Numbered from the stretch's first letter, positions 8,904 through 18,382 are shown. The stretch: DNA of 64,000 nucleotides from Acaudatibacter sp050729515 (GCA_050729515.1 JBOHLG010000005.1:86008-150007); one strand, 5' to 3'. Notes: a model not told the origin generated them from the sequence alone. Program-made: numbers and translations.

Positions 8904-9908
8904 TCAGCGCCCCGCGATCAGCTCCAGCGAGCGGATGCGGGACCTCAGATCCGGGCCGGTGGACATCACGAAGAGTTCGTCCGCGCCCATCCGCTTGGCC
9001 TTCCCGGCGAGGGCGGCGCGAACCTGCGAGGCTTCGCCGGTGAGACTGCGGGCGATGACCCCTTCCAGCAGCGGATCGCCTGCGTGCTCCTTCAGGAACG
9101 CCTCGGCCGCCTCCAGAGAGGAAAACCGCTCGGTCCGCCCTTCGAGAAACGCTAGGCTAGAGGCGCGCCTTGGCCCATCCAGCCTCACCGCCTCTTCCGC
9201 GCTCTCGGCGGCGAAGGCGATGAGGGCGGCGGCAGCGATGGGCTCGCTGCGGAACGGCGAGGGCGCAAAGGCGGCGCGGTAGGCGGCGATCGCGGGTGCG
9301 GCCTCGCGCCTGGCGATGAACTCGGCGAACACCATGCCCACCCCCGCCGCTCCGGCGAAGGCGGCGCTCTCCTCCGAGGAGACCAGCATGTAAAGGTCGG
9401 GATGGGAGGGGCCTGAAGGACTGGCCCGGATGCCGCTCAGGGAATGGCCGGAAGGGAACGGCTCCTTGCCGGCGGCGTCGAGAAGCCAAGCGTTGAGGAG
9501 GGCGAACCAGCGCGGGAAGGCCTCCGAGCCGGCCGAGCGCAGGGCCGCGCCGGTCCTGCCGTCGGCCCCGAGCGCGCGCCCGATCCCCAGATCGATGCGC
9601 CCAGGGGCGAGCGCCTCCAGCTCCATGAAGGTCTCGGCGACCTTCAATGGCGAATAGTTGGGGAGCATCACCCCACCCGATCCCAGGCGGATGGTCGAAG
9701 TGCGCTGCGAAAGGGCGGCGATGAGCACCTCGGGGCAGGCGCTGGAGATCTGGGCCATGGAGTGGTGCTCGGCCATCCAGAACCGCCGGTAGCCCAGTCT
9801 CTCGGCGGCCTGGCCGACCTCGAGGGTGGCGCGCACCGCTTGGGCCTGGGTCCCGCCGAGCGTGACCGGTGAAAGGTCCAGGACCGAGAGGGCGGGGAAG
9901 GGGGCCAA
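8904..9908 (-). CDS. LLM-class (luciferase-like) flavin-dependent oxidoreductase, MsnO8 type
   Basis: A 334-residue TIM-barrel flavoprotein that should use reduced FMN or F420-like flavin to oxidise a small substrate. The signatures are LSVLDLSPV at the N-terminus, RFWMAEHHSM near residue 42, GSGGVMLPNYSPLKVAE near 75 and LGIGRALGADGRT near 105. All are typical of the MsnO8/bacterial-luciferase-like subgroup. The start is a TTG at 9908, just upstream of the conserved LSVLDLS; no ATG or GTG is better placed. It lies four bases after the thioesterase gene, so the two are likely co-transcribed. Confidence 0.82.
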   Translation of the reverse strand: MAPFPALSVLDLSPVTLGGTQAQAVRATLEVGQAAERLGYRRFWMAEHHSMAQISSACPEVLIAALSQRTSTIRLGSGGVMLPNYSPLKVAETFMELEALAPGRIDLGIGRALGADGRTGAALRSAGSEAFPRWFALLNAWLLDAAGKEPFPSGHSLSGIRASPSGPSHPDLYMLVSSEESAAFAGAAGVGMVFAEFIARREAAPAIAAYRAAFAPSPFRSEPIAAAALIAFAAESAEEAVRLDGPRRASSLAFLEGRTERFSSLEAAEAFLKEHAGDPLLEGVIARSLTGEASQVRAALAGKAKRMGADELFVMSTGPDLRSRIRSLELIAGR

Positions 9909-9912
9909 GCCC

Positions 9913-10365
9913 TTATCCGCGTCTGGTCTTCTTGACGATCGCCGAGAACGCCAGGGCCGGCCGTCCGGCGGCGGTGACGAGGCCCCGGATGAAGATCAGC
10001 GAGGCGGCGGCGCGCACCACCTCGCCCCTCGCCTCGATGAGCTCGCCCTCGCGCGCGGCGTCGATGAACTGGCCGTCGAGCTGGGCGGTGACCGAGCCCG
10101 ATCCTTCGAGGTCGGGGTCGGCGATGACGAAGAGGGCATAATCGGCGAAGGTGAGCAGAGCCCCGCCGTGCATGGCGCCGCCGCCGTTCATGTGCTTGGC
10201 TTCGGCGCGGAAGGCGCAGACCCTCGTCCCGTCCGCCGTCTCCCTGGCGTAGAAGGGGCCGGCCAGGAATTCGAAAGGATCGGAGCTCCACAGGCGCCAT
10301 CCGGCCCATTCGCCGGACTGGATCTCAACCGGGGTCCACGGCGCCTGCCCCTCGCTTCCGTCCAT
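9913..10365 (-). CDS. PaaI-like hotdog-fold thioesterase
   Basis: A 150-residue protein with the hotdog fold of acyl-CoA thioesterases. The key segment near residues 62-78, HMNGGGAMHGGALLTFADYA, carries the HGG motif that starts the central helix, and the next strands (GSGSVTAQLDGQFIDAA) match the family. It is encoded just before the LLM oxidoreductase and divergently from an acyl-CoA dehydrogenase, which suggests hydrolysis of a CoA ester from fatty or aromatic acid breakdown. The ATG at 10365 is preceded by AAAGGGAGAG. Confidence 0.8.
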   Translation of the reverse strand: MDGSEGQAPWTPVEIQSGEWAGWRLWSSDPFEFLAGPFYARETADGTRVCAFRAEAKHMNGGGAMHGGALLTFADYALFVIADPDLEGSGSVTAQLDGQFIDAAREGELIEARGEVVRAAASLIFIRGLVTAAGRPALAFSAIVKKTRRG

Positions 10366-10467
10366 TCCGCTCTCCCTTTGATGGGTCTAGAGGCCTGATG
10401 CGGGCTCGCGACCCAATGCGCAAGCGCGCGGGGGCCAAGGAGAGGGCCAAGAGGAGGCGAGGGGACC

Positions 10468-11616
10468 ATGGCGCTCGATGCCGAAACCAGAGAGGCGCTG
10501 CTTTCCGGCATCCGCCGCTTCGTCGCCGAGCGCCTTCGCCCGATCGAGGCCGAGGTCGCCGAAGCCGACGCCATACCCGAGACGATCATCGGCGAGATGC
10601 GCGCACTGGGACTCTTCGGCCTCTCCATACCGGAAGAATGGGGCGGGCTCGGCCTTTCCATGGAGGAGGAGTGCTTGGCGGCCATGGAGATCGGTCGGGC
10701 CAGCCCCGCCTTCCGCTCCGCCTTCGGCACCAACGTGGGCATCGGCAGCCAGGGCCTCGTCATGTTCGGCTCCGAGGCCCAGAAGGCGCGCTGGCTCCCC
10801 AAGATCGCAAGCGGCGAAATCATCACCTCTTTCGCCCTGACCGAACCGGGCGCGGGTTCGGACTCGGCCTCGCTCGCCACGCGCGCCGAGCGGGCCGGGG
10901 AGGCCTATCGTCTCACCGGGACTAAGCGCTTCATCACCAACGCCGATCTCGCCGGCCTCTTCACGGTCATGGCCCGCACCGATCCGGCCAAGAAGGGCGC
11001 CGACGGGATCAGCGCGTTCCTGGTGCCCAGGCCGACGTCCGGGCTCAGCGTCGGCCGGCCCGAGCGCAAGATGGGCCAACACGGCGCCCACATCTGCGAT
11101 GTGGTCTTCGACGGCGTCGAGGTTCCAGCCGAGAACCGGCTCGGCGAGGAGGGCCAGGGCTTCAGGATCGCCATGCAGGTGCTCGACCGCGGCCGCCTCC
11201 ACATCGCCGCGGTGTGCGTCGGGGTCGCCGAGCGGCTCATCGCCGATATGGTCGCCTACGCCTCCGAGCGCCACCAGTTCGGCCAGCCGATCGCTACCTT
11301 CCAGCTCGTCCAGGCGATGATCGCGGACTCGAAGACCGAGGCGCTGGCCGCCAGGGCGCAGGTCCTGGAGGCGGCGCGCGCCCGCGATGGCGGAGCGAAG
11401 GTGACCCTGGAGGCGGCGGCTGCCAAATACTTCGCCTCGGAGATGGTCGGCCGCGTCGCCGACCGCGCGGTCCAGGTCTTCGGCGGGGCGGGCTACGTCG
11501 CCGACGCGGGGATCGAGCGGCTCTACCGCGACGTCCGCATTTTTCGCATCTACGAAGGTTCTAGCCAGATCCAGCAGCTGGTCATCGCCCGCGAAACCTT
11601 GAAGCGAGGGGGATGA
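10468..11616 (+). CDS. Acyl-CoA dehydrogenase
   Basis: A 382-residue FAD enzyme for the first step of acyl-CoA beta-oxidation; the length is standard. The three domains are visible: an N-terminal helical part, a middle beta-domain with the FAD/acyl-CoA motif ALTEPGAGSDSAS near residue 130, and a C-terminal helical part with the catalytic-base region RIYEGSSQIQ near residue 365. QVFGGAGYVADAGIERLYRD is also diagnostic. A strong ribosome site (GAGGAGGCGAGGGG) precedes the ATG. With the thioesterase and SDR nearby it points to fatty-acid or branched-acid catabolism. Confidence 0.92.
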   Translation: MALDAETREALLSGIRRFVAERLRPIEAEVAEADAIPETIIGEMRALGLFGLSIPEEWGGLGLSMEEECLAAMEIGRASPAFRSAFGTNVGIGSQGLVMFGSEAQKARWLPKIASGEIITSFALTEPGAGSDSASLATRAERAGEAYRLTGTKRFITNADLAGLFTVMARTDPAKKGADGISAFLVPRPTSGLSVGRPERKMGQHGAHICDVVFDGVEVPAENRLGEEGQGFRIAMQVLDRGRLHIAAVCVGVAERLIADMVAYASERHQFGQPIATFQLVQAMIADSKTEALAARAQVLEAARARDGGAKVTLEAAAAKYFASEMVGRVADRAVQVFGGAGYVADAGIERLYRDVRIFRIYEGSSQIQQLVIARETLKRGG

Positions 11617-11761
11617 CGGCCGAGCTTTCGAGTCCCTGAAACGTGAACACGGCGAGAAAAATAGAAACTCGACCGAGTGTCAATCTTCTGTTAGCTGCCA
11701 GACCTACCGAACTGCGGACTCAACTTCAGGTTGAATTGCCGCTGACGCCGGAGGGTTGGAG

Positions 11762-12406
11762 ATGAAGCTAGGTATTCTTGCCGCGATGGCCGCGGTAGCG
11801 AGCTTGGCCGCGGCCGGAGCCGCTCAGGCTCTGACCGTGCTGGGCACAGACGACATCTTCGCCGCCGGCCTCAGCTCGGCGCCTTTGAGCACAGGCGGGG
11901 GAGGCACACTGCCTTCCTACATCACTGTGACGCCTAGTGAGACGCTCTACATCACCGCCACCGGCCAGGTGCAGTGCTGCGTGGGCGGCAACCCGAACCC
12001 GGGCGCCACCGGCCCCAACGGCTTCGCCACCAATCCCTTCCCCCCGCCCGCCGGGTCGGACATCTCCGATTCCGCCGGTACAGGCTTTGGCGACTTCGTC
12101 GAAGCGACCGGGGCGTTCCCGCTCGCCGGCGCCTTCACGACCTCCACGGGAGGAGCTCTGGGCTCGGTCTTCATGGTCGGGGCGAGCGACACGCTGGTCG
12201 TTCCAGCCGGCGCCGGACGCCTCTATTTCGGGCTCCCCGACGCCAGCGGCTTCAATGGCTCGTCGGGCTATTATGCCGACAACGCCGGCTCGTTCACAGT
12301 GAGCTACGCTGTGCCGGAACCGGCGGTCTGGGCCCTGATGATCCTGGGCGTCGGCCTCACGGGCTTCGCCTTGAGGAGCCGGCGCGGACGACTGCTCGCC
12401 GCCTGA
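11762..12406 (+). CDS. PEP-CTERM sorting-domain protein
   Basis: A 214-residue exported protein of otherwise unknown function. It has an N-terminal signal peptide (MKLGILAAMAAVASLAAAGAAQA), a low-complexity Gly/Ser/Thr/Ala-rich body with a CC pair near residue 77, and a C-terminal PEP-CTERM tail: PEPAVWALMILGVGLTG, a hydrophobic span, then RSRRGR. Such tails are processed by exosortase, and PEP-CTERM proteins are usually linked to exopolysaccharide or biofilm. No exosortase gene is in the window. The ATG at 11762 is preferred over a TTG at 11756 because GGAGGG lies six bases upstream of it. It converges on the response-regulator gene with a shared hairpin between them. Confidence 0.8.
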   Translation: MKLGILAAMAAVASLAAAGAAQALTVLGTDDIFAAGLSSAPLSTGGGGTLPSYITVTPSETLYITATGQVQCCVGGNPNPGATGPNGFATNPFPPPAGSDISDSAGTGFGDFVEATGAFPLAGAFTTSTGGALGSVFMVGASDTLVVPAGAGRLYFGLPDASGFNGSSGYYADNAGSFTVSYAVPEPAVWALMILGVGLTGFALRSRRGRLLAA

Positions 12407-12417
12407 GGCTCGCTCTG

Positions 12418-12444
12418 CTGAGGGCCGGCGGACCTGGCCTTCAG
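12418..12444. terminator. Bidirectional hairpin between convergent genes
   Basis: CTGAGGGCC at 12418-12426 can pair with GGCCTTCAG at 12436-12444, a nine-base-pair stem with one G-U pair and a nine-base loop. It sits between the PEP-CTERM gene and the convergent response-regulator gene, whose stop codon falls in the right arm. There is no clear T-run, so strength is uncertain. Confidence 0.5.
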
Positions 12445-13055
12445 CTCACCCCAGTCTCGATGGCCAGGCGCACCAGGTCGGCGGTGCGCGAGACGCCGAG
12501 CTTCGACTTGATCTGGCTGCAGCTGTTGGCGACGGTCTTGTAGCCGACGCCCACCGCCTCGGCGATCTCGGCTAGGCTCGATCCGGCGGCGAGCAAGCGC
12601 ATGATCTCGATCTCGCGCACCGAGAGCGCATCGAGCGAAGACCCGGCGGGGGCGACCTCCAGAGCCATGGCCTGGGCGAGTTCGGCCTCCACATACCTGC
12701 CCCCCGCGAGAATCCGGCGAAGGGCGGCGAGGAGCTCGTCCGGCGAGGCGTTCTTGGTGACGTATCCCGCCGCCCCGGCCTCCAGCGCCCGCTTGGCGTA
12801 GAGCGGCTCGGCATGCATCGAGAGCACCAGGATAGGCCCCACGCCGAGGTGGACGATCCGGCGCAGCAGTTCGAGGCCGCCCAGGCCCGGCAGGTTCAGG
12901 TCGAGGATGACGAGATCGGGCCTTCGTCTCTTCAGGAGCGCCAAGGCCTCGCGCCCGCCGGCCGCCTGATCGATCTGGGCGTCGAAGACCGAGGCGATGA
13001 GGCGCTCCAGTCCAGCCCGCACGAGGGCGTGGTCATCGATGAGGAGAATCCTCAC
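12441..13055 (-). CDS. NarL/LuxR-family response regulator
   Basis: A 204-residue transcription regulator. Residues 1-120 form a receiver domain with the acidic pocket (LLIDDHALVRAG) and phosphoacceptor Asp in LVILDLNLPG near residue 52, then a Ser and the conserved Lys in VTKNASPDEL. Residues about 140-200 are a LuxR-type helix-turn-helix (LSVREIEIMRLLAAGSS...GVSRTADLVRLAIE). The gene overlaps the upstream histidine kinase by ATGA, so the two form a coupled two-component operon. Likely targets are nearby, such as the TonB receptor or the PEP-CTERM gene, but that is inference. Confidence 0.92.
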   Translation of the reverse strand: MRILLIDDHALVRAGLERLIASVFDAQIDQAAGGREALALLKRRRPDLVILDLNLPGLGGLELLRRIVHLGVGPILVLSMHAEPLYAKRALEAGAAGYVTKNASPDELLAALRRILAGGRYVEAELAQAMALEVAPAGSSLDALSVREIEIMRLLAAGSSLAEIAEAVGVGYKTVANSCSQIKSKLGVSRTADLVRLAIETGVS

Positions 13056-14374
13056 TCCGCCGCCTCGACGAAAATCGGATTGGGAATCCGGGCCAGGACG
13101 CGCCAGCCGCCCGAGCCGCGGTCGATGGAAAGAACGCCCCCCGCGGCCGCGGCCCGCTCGCGCATGCCGATGAGGCCCAGGCCCGCTCCTCCCGTCTCGC
13201 CCCGCCCTGTTCCGTCGTCCTTGACCTCCAGGGTGATCTCGCCCCGAGCCGACGGGAAGAGGGCGACCTCGATGCGCTCGGCCTTGGCATGGCGCACGGC
13301 GTTGGTCACCGCTTCCTGAATGATCCGATAGAGGGTCTCGTGAAGGCTCTGGGCGATGTCGCCGTCCTCGGCCTCGAGGCGGGCCTCGAAGGCGATATCG
13401 GGATGGCGAGCGCGCCAGAAGGCGATGAGTTCGCCAATGGCCGCGGTGAGGCCGAGTTCGACCAGATCGACCGGGCGCAGGCGGCCCAGGATATCGCGGA
13501 CGAGGGCCTGCATGTGGGCGACGGATCGCTTGATCGCCTTGACCTGGTCCTTGGCCTCTTCGCCGCGCCCTTCGCCGAGCGCGCGCTCGATGAGCGCCGC
13601 GTCGAGGTTCACCGAAAAGAGGTGCGGACCGATCTCGTCGTGAAGGTCGCGGGCGAGGTCGGCGCGCTCCTCGTCCTGCAGCGTGCGCATCTGATCCTCC
13701 AGCAGGCGATTGCGCGCCTGCATGGCGGCCAGGCGCCGTGACATCTCATTGACGCTGCGGCCCAGTCGCACGAGTTCGGCCGGGCCGCGCTCACGCACCG
13801 AGAGGCCCCAGTCGCCCGCCCCGATGCGCAGGAGCGCCTCGGAAAAGGCGGCGAGCGGCGCCAGCGCCCGGCCGACCCCCAGCCAGATGAGGGCGGCGCC
13901 GAGGACCAAGGAGGCAGCGAGCACGAGCGCCAGATCGACGAACTCAGCCCAGATCGCCGCCACGTCATTGGCGTAGGCGGGCTCGAGCCTGACGAGCGCG
14001 CCCTTGCTCGGCGCGGGGAGGACGAAGCCGGAGAGGCGGGGATGGAAGATGGCGCGGAACCACCCTGGGGCCGGATGGACCGGCCAGGGGTGCGAGATGG
14101 CCGCAACACGCCCGCCGGCAAGTTCGAGATCGGCGGTGACGTGGCGATTGCCGTCGAAGGTCGCGATGAGGGCCTTGAGATCCTGGCCGGGAGCCTGGGA
14201 GCGCGGGAGGGCGACATAGGCCGTCTCAACGGTCTGACGCCCGCCCATGAGGGCGGCGGTGAGCTCGGAGCGGAGATCCTTTCTCGCCTGCCAGCCGGCC
14301 AGCGCCACCCCTACCGCAGCCGAGGCGAAGAGGATCATCGCCACCGCAACCACGACCCTCGCGCGCAGGGACAT
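13052..14374 (-). CDS. NarX/DegS-type (HisKA_3) sensor histidine kinase
   Basis: A 440-residue membrane sensor kinase. It has one transmembrane helix near residues 6-28, a periplasmic sensor region of about 115 residues with no family I recognise, a second helix near 143-168 and a HAMP linker. The HisKA_3 dimerisation helix carries the phosphoacceptor His in LARDLHDEIGPHLFS near residue 245. The C-terminal HATPase_c domain has DDGTGRG and GLGLIGMRERA as N and G boxes. It phosphorylates the downstream NarL-type regulator. It is divergent from the TonB receptor gene across 150 bp that also hold a hairpin (stem 14433-14438 with 14444-14449). Confidence 0.9.
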   Translation of the reverse strand: MSLRARVVVAVAMILFASAAVGVALAGWQARKDLRSELTAALMGGRQTVETAYVALPRSQAPGQDLKALIATFDGNRHVTADLELAGGRVAAISHPWPVHPAPGWFRAIFHPRLSGFVLPAPSKGALVRLEPAYANDVAAIWAEFVDLALVLAASLVLGAALIWLGVGRALAPLAAFSEALLRIGAGDWGLSVRERGPAELVRLGRSVNEMSRRLAAMQARNRLLEDQMRTLQDEERADLARDLHDEIGPHLFSVNLDAALIERALGEGRGEEAKDQVKAIKRSVAHMQALVRDILGRLRPVDLVELGLTAAIGELIAFWRARHPDIAFEARLEAEDGDIAQSLHETLYRIIQEAVTNAVRHAKAERIEVALFPSARGEITLEVKDDGTGRGETGGAGLGLIGMRERAAAAGGVLSIDRGSGGWRVLARIPNPIFVEAAE

Positions 14375-14524
14375 GGTCGCTCCTTACTCCCGCCTGGCCG
14401 CATCGGGAACTATTCCGCCCGCGATCGGGAGTCGGCGCCCTTCGCGCCGAGCGGGGCGACCCTTAAGGCCCCAAAGGGGTTCTCGGGCTGATTCGCCACC
14501 GCCGGAATCGGAGCCTCGACGCGC

Positions 14525-16840
14525 GTGAGATCGTCCTGGAAACCTTGCGCGGGCGCATCAGCCGCGGCCCTCCTCGCGCTCGCCCCAGGAGCCCTGGCGC
14601 AACCCGCCGGCGCGCCTCCGGCGCGGGCGGCGAACGATGCTCAGCGCGCCGCCGGCGCTCAAAGCAACGCCGCCTCCTCGACGGTCGCTGAAATCGTGGT
14701 GACGGCCCAGAGGCTGGACGCGGCCCGGGACACCATCCAGCCGCAGGTGGGCGCATCGACTTACACGATCAGCAAGCAGGCCATCGACATTCTGCCCTCC
14801 GGCGAAAACACCTCGATCAACCAGGTGCTGCTGCAGGCGCCAGGCGTGGTTCAGGACTCCTTCGGGCAACTCCACGTCCGCGGCGAGCACAATGACCTTC
14901 AGTATCGGTTGAACGGGGTCATTCTTCCCGAAGGCCTCAACGTGTTCAGCCAGGCGCTGACCCCCCGAATCGCATCCAATGTCGAGCTGATCACCGGCGC
15001 CTTGCCGGCGGAATATGGCCTCCGGACGGCCGGGCTCGTCGACGTCACCACCAAGAGCGGGGTCTATCAGAACGGCGGCGATATCTCGATCTATGGCGGC
15101 AGCCGCGACGAAATCGAACCCAGCTTCGAGTTCCAGGGCAGCGCCGGCAAGACAAACTTCTTCGTCACCGGCAGCTATCTGCACGATGACATCGGCATCG
15201 AATCGCCGGACAGGCGCGCCGATCCGCTCCACGACAATACCGATCAGTTCAATGGCTTCGCCTATCTGGAGACCATCCTCAACCCGCAGAGCCGGATCTC
15301 CATGGTCCTGGGCGCCAGCGATAACCACTTCCAGATCCCGGACGTCTCCGGCGAGCTCAACGGCGGGCTCGGCCTCACCGTCAGCGGCCAGTCCGACGAT
15401 CCGAGCCAGCAACTCAACGAGAGTCAGACGGAGAACACGCAGTACGCCATCCTCAGTTATCTTCACACTTCCGACCGCTTCACCGGCCAGGCCTCGGTGT
15501 TCGGCCGCTATTCGACCCTGAAGTTCACCCCCGACCTCGTTGGCGACATCCTCTACGACGGCCTCGCCCAGATCGCCGCCAAGAGCGAGGTCGCCGGGGG
15601 ACTCCAGGCCGATGGGGTCTATCATCTAAGTGACGCGCATACCCTGCGCGCCGGAGTGCTGGTGCAGATCGAGCACGCGACAGGCAACACCACCTCGAGT
15701 GTCCTTTTGATCGACGACAACCCGGCCGATCCCACCTTCGGCAGCGAGCTCACCGATGCGCCTTTCACCATCGTCGACAGCGAAGTAAAGACCGCCGAGA
15801 CCTACAGCGCCTATCTGCAGGACGAGTGGAAGCTGAGGTCGAACCTCACCCTCAACTATGGGCTCCGGTTCGATGACTTCGACGGCTTCCGCAACGAGGA
15901 CCAGCTCAGTCCGCGGGCCAATCTCGTCTGGCTTCCCGAGCCCTCAACCACCATCCATCTGGGCTATGCCCGCTACTTCTCGCCGCCGCCGTTGGAGCTC
16001 ATCGCCAGCCAGAGCGTCCAGAAGTTCGTCGAGCCGATCCCCGGCAACCCGAACGTCACCTCGTCCGGGAGCCCGGTGGTCGCGGCCTGCGGCTCACTCG
16101 TAGGAACGACCCAATGCCCTTTGGTCACCGCGGATGGGTTGCCGTATTCGGAACGCTCGAATTACTTCGACGTCGGCGTCTCCCAGAAGTTCGGCTCCGC
16201 CCTCACCGCCGCCATCGACAGCTACTACAAGACATCGACCCACTTGATCGACGAGGGCCAGTTCGGCGCGCCGATCATCCTCACCCCGTTTAACTATCAG
16301 CGGGGCCGCCAGTATGGCGTCGAACTGACAGGCTCCTACGCCAAAGGGCCGATCACCGCTTACGCCAACTTCGCCTGGGCGGTCGCCAAGGGAGAGGACT
16401 GGATGACCGCGCAGTTCGATTTCTCACAAGCCCAACTCGACTATGCCGCCAATCACTTCATCTTCCTCGACCATGATGCAACCTACACCGCCTCGGCCGG
16501 CGCCTCGTACCTGTGGCGGGGCACGCGTTTCGGCGGCGACCTGCTCTACGGGAGCGGCCTGCGTGGGGATCTGCCGCTCGCAACGCCGGTGACGGAGCCC
16601 GACGGCTCGATTCTGACCGCCATTCCCAACGGGAGCCATACGGCCGGATACGTCCAGGTGAACCTGTCGATCTCCCACCGCTTCGAGGATGTCGCCGGCG
16701 CTCCGCTCGAGGTTCGCTTCGACGTCATCAATGTCTTCGATGAGGTCTACCAGATCCGAAACGGCAGCGGGGTCGGCGTCTTCGCACCCCAGTATGGCCC
16801 CAGGCGCGGCTTCTTCGTGGGTCTCACCAAAGACTTCTAA
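14525..16840 (+). CDS. TonB-dependent outer-membrane receptor
   Basis: A 771-residue receptor for TonB/ExbB-energised uptake across the outer membrane. It begins at a GTG with a signal peptide (AALLALAPGALAQ) and then a TonB-box-like AEIVVTAQRL near residue 58. The plug domain runs to about residue 170 (INQVLLQAPGVVQDSFGQLHVRG), and the rest is a beta-barrel ending in GFFVGLTKDF with a terminal aromatic residue, as expected for outer-membrane assembly. Long extracellular loops are present near residues 500-560. The ligand is unknown; the divergent two-component operon may sense it. Confidence 0.9.
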   Translation: MRSSWKPCAGASAAALLALAPGALAQPAGAPPARAANDAQRAAGAQSNAASSTVAEIVVTAQRLDAARDTIQPQVGASTYTISKQAIDILPSGENTSINQVLLQAPGVVQDSFGQLHVRGEHNDLQYRLNGVILPEGLNVFSQALTPRIASNVELITGALPAEYGLRTAGLVDVTTKSGVYQNGGDISIYGGSRDEIEPSFEFQGSAGKTNFFVTGSYLHDDIGIESPDRRADPLHDNTDQFNGFAYLETILNPQSRISMVLGASDNHFQIPDVSGELNGGLGLTVSGQSDDPSQQLNESQTENTQYAILSYLHTSDRFTGQASVFGRYSTLKFTPDLVGDILYDGLAQIAAKSEVAGGLQADGVYHLSDAHTLRAGVLVQIEHATGNTTSSVLLIDDNPADPTFGSELTDAPFTIVDSEVKTAETYSAYLQDEWKLRSNLTLNYGLRFDDFDGFRNEDQLSPRANLVWLPEPSTTIHLGYARYFSPPPLELIASQSVQKFVEPIPGNPNVTSSGSPVVAACGSLVGTTQCPLVTADGLPYSERSNYFDVGVSQKFGSALTAAIDSYYKTSTHLIDEGQFGAPIILTPFNYQRGRQYGVELTGSYAKGPITAYANFAWAVAKGEDWMTAQFDFSQAQLDYAANHFIFLDHDATYTASAGASYLWRGTRFGGDLLYGSGLRGDLPLATPVTEPDGSILTAIPNGSHTAGYVQVNLSISHRFEDVAGAPLEVRFDVINVFDEVYQIRNGSGVGVFAPQYGPRRGFFVGLTKDF

Positions 16841-16884
16841 GCGCCCTTGCCGGCTAAGTTCGGCTGCGGTGATAAGGGTCGGCC

Positions 16885-17628
16885 ATGTCCCTCGCCATCG
16901 GCGCTCAACCTCTCGACCTCGTCCTCCTCGCCATCGGCCTTATCACCGGCTGCGCGACCGCCCTTGGCGGAGCGGCGGCCCTGGCGCTGAAAGAGCGGAT
17001 CCACCTCGTCCTCGGGTTTTCGGCCGGCGCGGTGATCGGTGTCGCCCTTCTGGACCTCATGCCCGAGGCTCTGTCGCTCGCCGGGCCTAAAGGCGGCTTT
17101 TCGACCGCCGCGATCCTGGCGGGGGGTTTTTGCGCCTACCTCCTCGCCGATCGGATGCTGGTCGCTTTCGCCGGAAGGGGCGGCGCCGGCGAGGAACATG
17201 CGCACCGCGGCCACATGGGGCCGGCCAGCCTCACCGCGCATAGTTTCCTCGACGGCCTGGGGATCGGCTTCGGCTTCCAGGTCTCGCCCAAGGTCGGGAT
17301 CGTGCTCGCCCTGGCGGTCATCGCCCACGATTTCGCCGACGGGGTCAACACGGTGAACCTGAGCCTCATCGGGCCGCGCAAATGGGCGAGGGCCTGGCTC
17401 GCCGCCGACGCCATCGCTCCCCTGGTCGGAATAGGCGCGAGCCTCCTTGTGGCGCCACCGGCAACCGTGCTCGGCGTCATCATCGCGCTCTTTTCCGGCT
17501 TTTTCCTCTACATCGGGGCGAGCGAGCTGCTTCCCGAGAGCCATCATCGCTTTCCGGGCGCCTGGACCACGCTCACGACCCTCACTGGCGCGGGGATCAT
17601 CTTTGTCATCATCGTGCTCGCGCCCTGA
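16885..17628 (+). CDS. ZIP-family divalent metal transporter
   Basis: A 247-residue integral membrane protein with eight hydrophobic segments, the ZIP arrangement. Metal-site motifs are HSFLDGLGIGF near residue 115 (helix 4) and AHDFADGVNTVNL near residue 150 (helix 5), plus a His-containing loop (EEHAHRGHMG) that may bind metal in the cytosol. ZIP proteins bring Zn2+, Fe2+ or related ions toward the cytosol. It follows the TonB receptor by 44 bp in the same direction, so the receptor could supply metal or a metallophore; this link is inference. Confidence 0.88.
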   Translation: MSLAIGAQPLDLVLLAIGLITGCATALGGAAALALKERIHLVLGFSAGAVIGVALLDLMPEALSLAGPKGGFSTAAILAGGFCAYLLADRMLVAFAGRGGAGEEHAHRGHMGPASLTAHSFLDGLGIGFGFQVSPKVGIVLALAVIAHDFADGVNTVNLSLIGPRKWARAWLAADAIAPLVGIGASLLVAPPATVLGVIIALFSGFFLYIGASELLPESHHRFPGAWTTLTTLTGAGIIFVIIVLAP

Positions 17629-17693
17629 TTGACCTTGGCCGGAACGCACCGCGGCCCTATGGGTCCAAATCCGCCTTCGCCCGGGGACCATCA

Positions 17694-18332
17694 ATGATTG
17701 TCTATGGCTCGTCCTTCTCGCCGTACGTGCGCAAGACGCTGGCCTTCATTTCCGAGAAGGGTCTTGAGACCGAGGTGGTCGCGATCGCCCCCAACTCGGA
17801 GGATGCCGCGTTTCGAGCCGCCAGTCCGCTGGGCAAGATTCCGGGCTTCCGAGATGGAGACTTCGCGATTTCCGATTCCACCGCCATCATCACCTATCTG
17901 GAGGCGAAGCATCCCACACCCGAGATGTTGCCTTCCGAACCCGCCGAGCGGGCCAGGACCGTGTGGTTCGAGGAATTCGCCGATACGGTGCTGATTGCCT
18001 GCATGGCGAAGGTGTTCTTCAACCGCTTCGTCGCTCCGCGGTTTCTGAACCGGGCCGGGGATGAAGCAGTCGCCGAAAAGGCCCACAAGGAGGAGCTTCC
18101 GCCGCTCCTCGACTACCTCGAAAGCGTGGTGCCGGCGAGCGGGCATCTGGTCGCCGATCGGCTCACCCTCGCCGACCTGGCCATCGCCAGTCCGTTCGTG
18201 AATCTGGCCCACGTCGGGATCGAGGCGAATGCGACGAGCCATCCCAGGCTCGCCGGCTTCCTGGCGGCCGTCCACGCCCGACCCAGTTTCGCGCCTCTGA
18301 TCGCCTCCGAAAAGGCCTTCGCCGGCCGTTGA
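17694..18332 (+). CDS. Glutathione S-transferase family protein
   Basis: A 212-residue GST-like protein. The N-terminus (MIVYGSSFSPYVRKTLAF) has the thioredoxin-like fold with SP in place of a catalytic Cys. The glutathione-binding block is LGKIPGFRDGDFAISDSTAI near residues 47-66. The C-terminal helical domain carries HLVADRLTLADLAIA near 145, the conserved N-capping box. Its stop overlaps a possible TTG start of the next gene. The function is probably detoxification or thiol chemistry; the substrate is unknown. Confidence 0.86.
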   Translation: MIVYGSSFSPYVRKTLAFISEKGLETEVVAIAPNSEDAAFRAASPLGKIPGFRDGDFAISDSTAIITYLEAKHPTPEMLPSEPAERARTVWFEEFADTVLIACMAKVFFNRFVAPRFLNRAGDEAVAEKAHKEELPPLLDYLESVVPASGHLVADRLTLADLAIASPFVNLAHVGIEANATSHPRLAGFLAAVHARPSFAPLIASEKAFAGR

Positions 18333-18382
18333 AGCGCCAGTCGCGCTGGACTCGTTTCCCGGCCGGCCTAAATCGGAGGATC

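Noticed and set aside
14433..14479. Hairpins in the 5' region of the TonB receptor as a riboswitch
   Set aside because: Two short stems exist but no known riboswitch core was recognised; in GC-rich DNA such stems are common.
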